A stretch of DNA of 7,949 nucleotides from Planctomycetota bacterium (lineage in GTDB: Bacteria; Planctomycetota; Phycisphaerae; UBA1845): positions 1-7,949 of the forward strand of contig JADFMZ010000133.1 in the NCBI GenBank assembly GCA_022563615.1, written 5' to 3'. A model generated the notes under the pieces. The model worked only from the letters and a program-made list of their open reading frames with translations, was not told the DNA's origin and did no database searches. Below, piece after piece: positions 7,362 through 7,949 of this stretch. The position numbers were made by a program, and so were the translations under genes. Every line of letters starts with the position of its first letter. Positions within the stretch are counted from its first letter, which is position 1.

Positions 7362-7368
7362 TCCTTCC
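7362..7368 (-). promoter_or_regulatory. ribosome binding site of ccsA
   Basis: On the minus strand this is GGAAGGA, 8 nt before the ATG at 7353-7351, and it supports that start. The A-rich stretch upstream (to about 7400) shows no promoter I would defend; a TTGCTT at about 7405-7400 lacks a good -10 at the right distance. Confidence 0.55.
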
Positions 7369-7458
7369 GTTTTCTTTCTTATCTCTTGTTCGCCTGAAAG
7401 CAATGTCTTTTCTATGTCGAGTCTTGTGCTACTTCGCCGCCCAAACGACGGGTTGCGT

Positions 7459-7538
7459 TGGGTGGCATGGGCAAACTTGTTTGCCCGTGTTCATCCGATC
7501 GCCGACACGGGCAAGCTCTCGCTTGCCCATGCCACCCA
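7459..7538. repeat. 80-base nested palindromic intergenic repeat (REP-like)
   Basis: The outer arms are a perfect 16-bp inverted repeat (TGGGTGGCATGGGCAA at 7459-7474 with 7523-7538). Inside are a perfect 10-bp inverted repeat (TTGCCCGTGT at 7481-7490 with 7505-7514) and a 14-base apical loop. Each half is also a hairpin by itself: GGGCAAAC/GTTTGCCC at 7469-7486 with a 2-base loop, and GGGCAAGC/GCTTGCCC at 7509-7528 with a 4-base loop. The unit can therefore form one long stem or two side-by-side hairpins. It lies about 105 bp upstream of ccsA, with no coding gene across it. GGGTGGCATGGGCAAGC-type palindromes are, from memory, recurrent in intergenic DNA of Planctomycetota. Function and mobility are unknown. 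Confidence 0.85.
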
Positions 7539-7560
7539 TCAAATCACCTGGGACAGAGCA

Positions 7561-7767
7561 CTAGAAGCCTGCGCCATAAATTACCTTGCGCTGTATTGAG
7601 AAATCCTCGCTCGCGACCGCGACACCGACAGTGCCGCCCGGTCGCCGCCATTCTAGAATATTTTCGCGATTTGCGTAGCGACCGTTTTCCAGCAGCCGCG
7701 GTTCTCCCGCGGCGGGGATTCCCCCCGCGACGGCGGTTCCCCGCGCACTCAGGTTTCGCGCGGTCAT
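7561..7767 (-). CDS. small hypothetical ORF, 68 codons, doubtful
   Basis: This open frame starts at ATG 7767-7765 and ends with TAG at 7563-7561. I do not recognise the product (MTARNLSARGTAVAGGIP..., ending VIYGAGF), and it has no membrane segment or motif. Its start overlaps the stop of another frame coming from the right edge (TGATG), an arrangement typical of coupled genes, and that is the only reason to list it. A poor AAGGG lies about 12 nt upstream. The first half crosses the GC-rich hairpin-prone stretch, so it may be chance or a decayed gene remnant. Confidence 0.2.
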   Translation of the reverse strand: MTARNLSARGTAVAGGIPAAGEPRLLENGRYANRENILEWRRPGGTVGVAVASEDFSIQRKVIYGAGF

Positions 7768-7949
7768 CAGGACCGCAGGCCCTTCATGACGCGAACACGG
7801 ATAAAGGATGGCGGCGCAATCTCGCCCGTCGGGTGCGGGGGGGTCGTGGCAATCGGGCGCTGCCCTGATCGCCGCTGCCGCGATCCTTTGGAAACCGAGT
7901 CCGGTTGGGCCTTGCCGCGATTCAGCCTGCGTCGTAGCTTACGCGACCT
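7767..7949 (-). CDS. open frame entering from the right edge, doubtful partial gene end
   Basis: The minus-strand frame is open from the last base of the window to TGA at 7769-7767, giving about 60 codons and ending in a segment PTGEIAPPSFIRVRVMKGLRS. The beginning is very Arg/Ser-rich and low in complexity, so it could equally be non-coding GC-rich DNA. If it is real, it is the C-terminus of a gene lying to the right, oriented like ccsA. No family is recognised. Confidence 0.2.
   Translation of the reverse strand, partial: RSRKLRRRLNRGKAQPDSVSKGSRQRRSGQRPIATTPPHPTGEIAPPSFIRVRVMKGLRS

Larger units (their letters stand above)
7354..7949. other. mostly non-coding region upstream of ccsA
   Basis: Apart from the palindromic repeat and two weak overlapping minus-strand frames at the right end, I see no supported gene in these ~600 bases. 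The plus-strand frames crossing the region run through the palindrome and have low-complexity Arg/Pro-rich translations. A GC-rich stretch at 7696-7745 holds short hairpins (CCGCGG at 7696-7701 with 7707-7712, and GCGGGG at 7712-7717 with 7723-7728). Confidence 0.5.

Noticed and set aside
7459..7538. CRISPR repeat or intrinsic terminator at the palindrome
   Set aside because: There are no regularly spaced repeat units or spacers, no T-tract follows on either strand, and the flanking gene is transcribed away from it.
7458..7868. Plus-strand 136-codon frame in the right-hand intergenic region
   Set aside because: It runs straight through the palindromic repeat and the GC-rich hairpins, has no ribosome site, and its translation is low-complexity.
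3621..7926. 13-base exact repeat GCCGCGATTCAGC at 3621-3633 and 7914-7926
   Set aside because: One such match is expected about every other window of this size by chance, and the flanks do not match.

Overview
The window appears to join DNA from two organisms. Roughly the first 560 bases are very GC-rich (45 of the first 60 bases are G or C). They read, on the minus strand, as the end of a D-2-hydroxyacid dehydrogenase gene followed by the start of an Ldh2-family (malate/L-lactate/sulfolactate) dehydrogenase gene, in the style of an alphaproteobacterium such as a Rhodobacterales member. From about base 560 the composition and gene style change. The remaining ~7.4 kb looks like a Planctomycetota-type genome: a very large beta-rich protein anchored by C-terminal membrane helices, a CcsA-type cytochrome c assembly protein with a long N-terminal extracytoplasmic region, and a palindromic intergenic repeat of a kind I associate with that phylum. 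Both flanking genes are cut in mid-coding sequence, head to head, at about 556-572, and nothing resembling a mobile element lies there. A chimeric assembly or cloning join is the simplest explanation.

Layout: (1) 1-200, minus: start of the Ldh2-family dehydrogenase, running off the left edge. (2) 200-~562, minus: C-terminal part of the hydroxyacid dehydrogenase, overlapping gene 1 by 4 bp. (3) ~562-3594, plus: large unknown membrane-anchored protein, its N-terminus lost at the join. (4) 3606-5380: a complete-looking insertion sequence carrying one intact DDE transposase on the minus strand (3813-5225 or 5267). (5) 5380-7353, minus: ccsA-type cytochrome c biogenesis gene. (6) 7354-7949: mostly non-coding, with an 80-base nested palindrome and, at the right edge, two weak overlapping minus-strand reading frames.

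The most informative small observation concerns the insertion sequence. Its probable tips form a perfect 10-bp inverted repeat flanked by TA on both sides, and the right tip lies inside the ccsA stop codon. Removing the element and one TA restores two convergent genes only 8 bp apart and turns the present TAG stop of ccsA back into TAA. The element therefore seems to have landed in a stop codon without changing either protein.

No multi-gene defence, biosynthetic or otherwise novel system is evident. The genes right of the join are not obviously linked in function: one builds c-type cytochromes, one is an unknown envelope protein, and one is a transposase. The two genes left of the join plausibly act together on the two enantiomers of a hydroxyacid such as sulfolactate.
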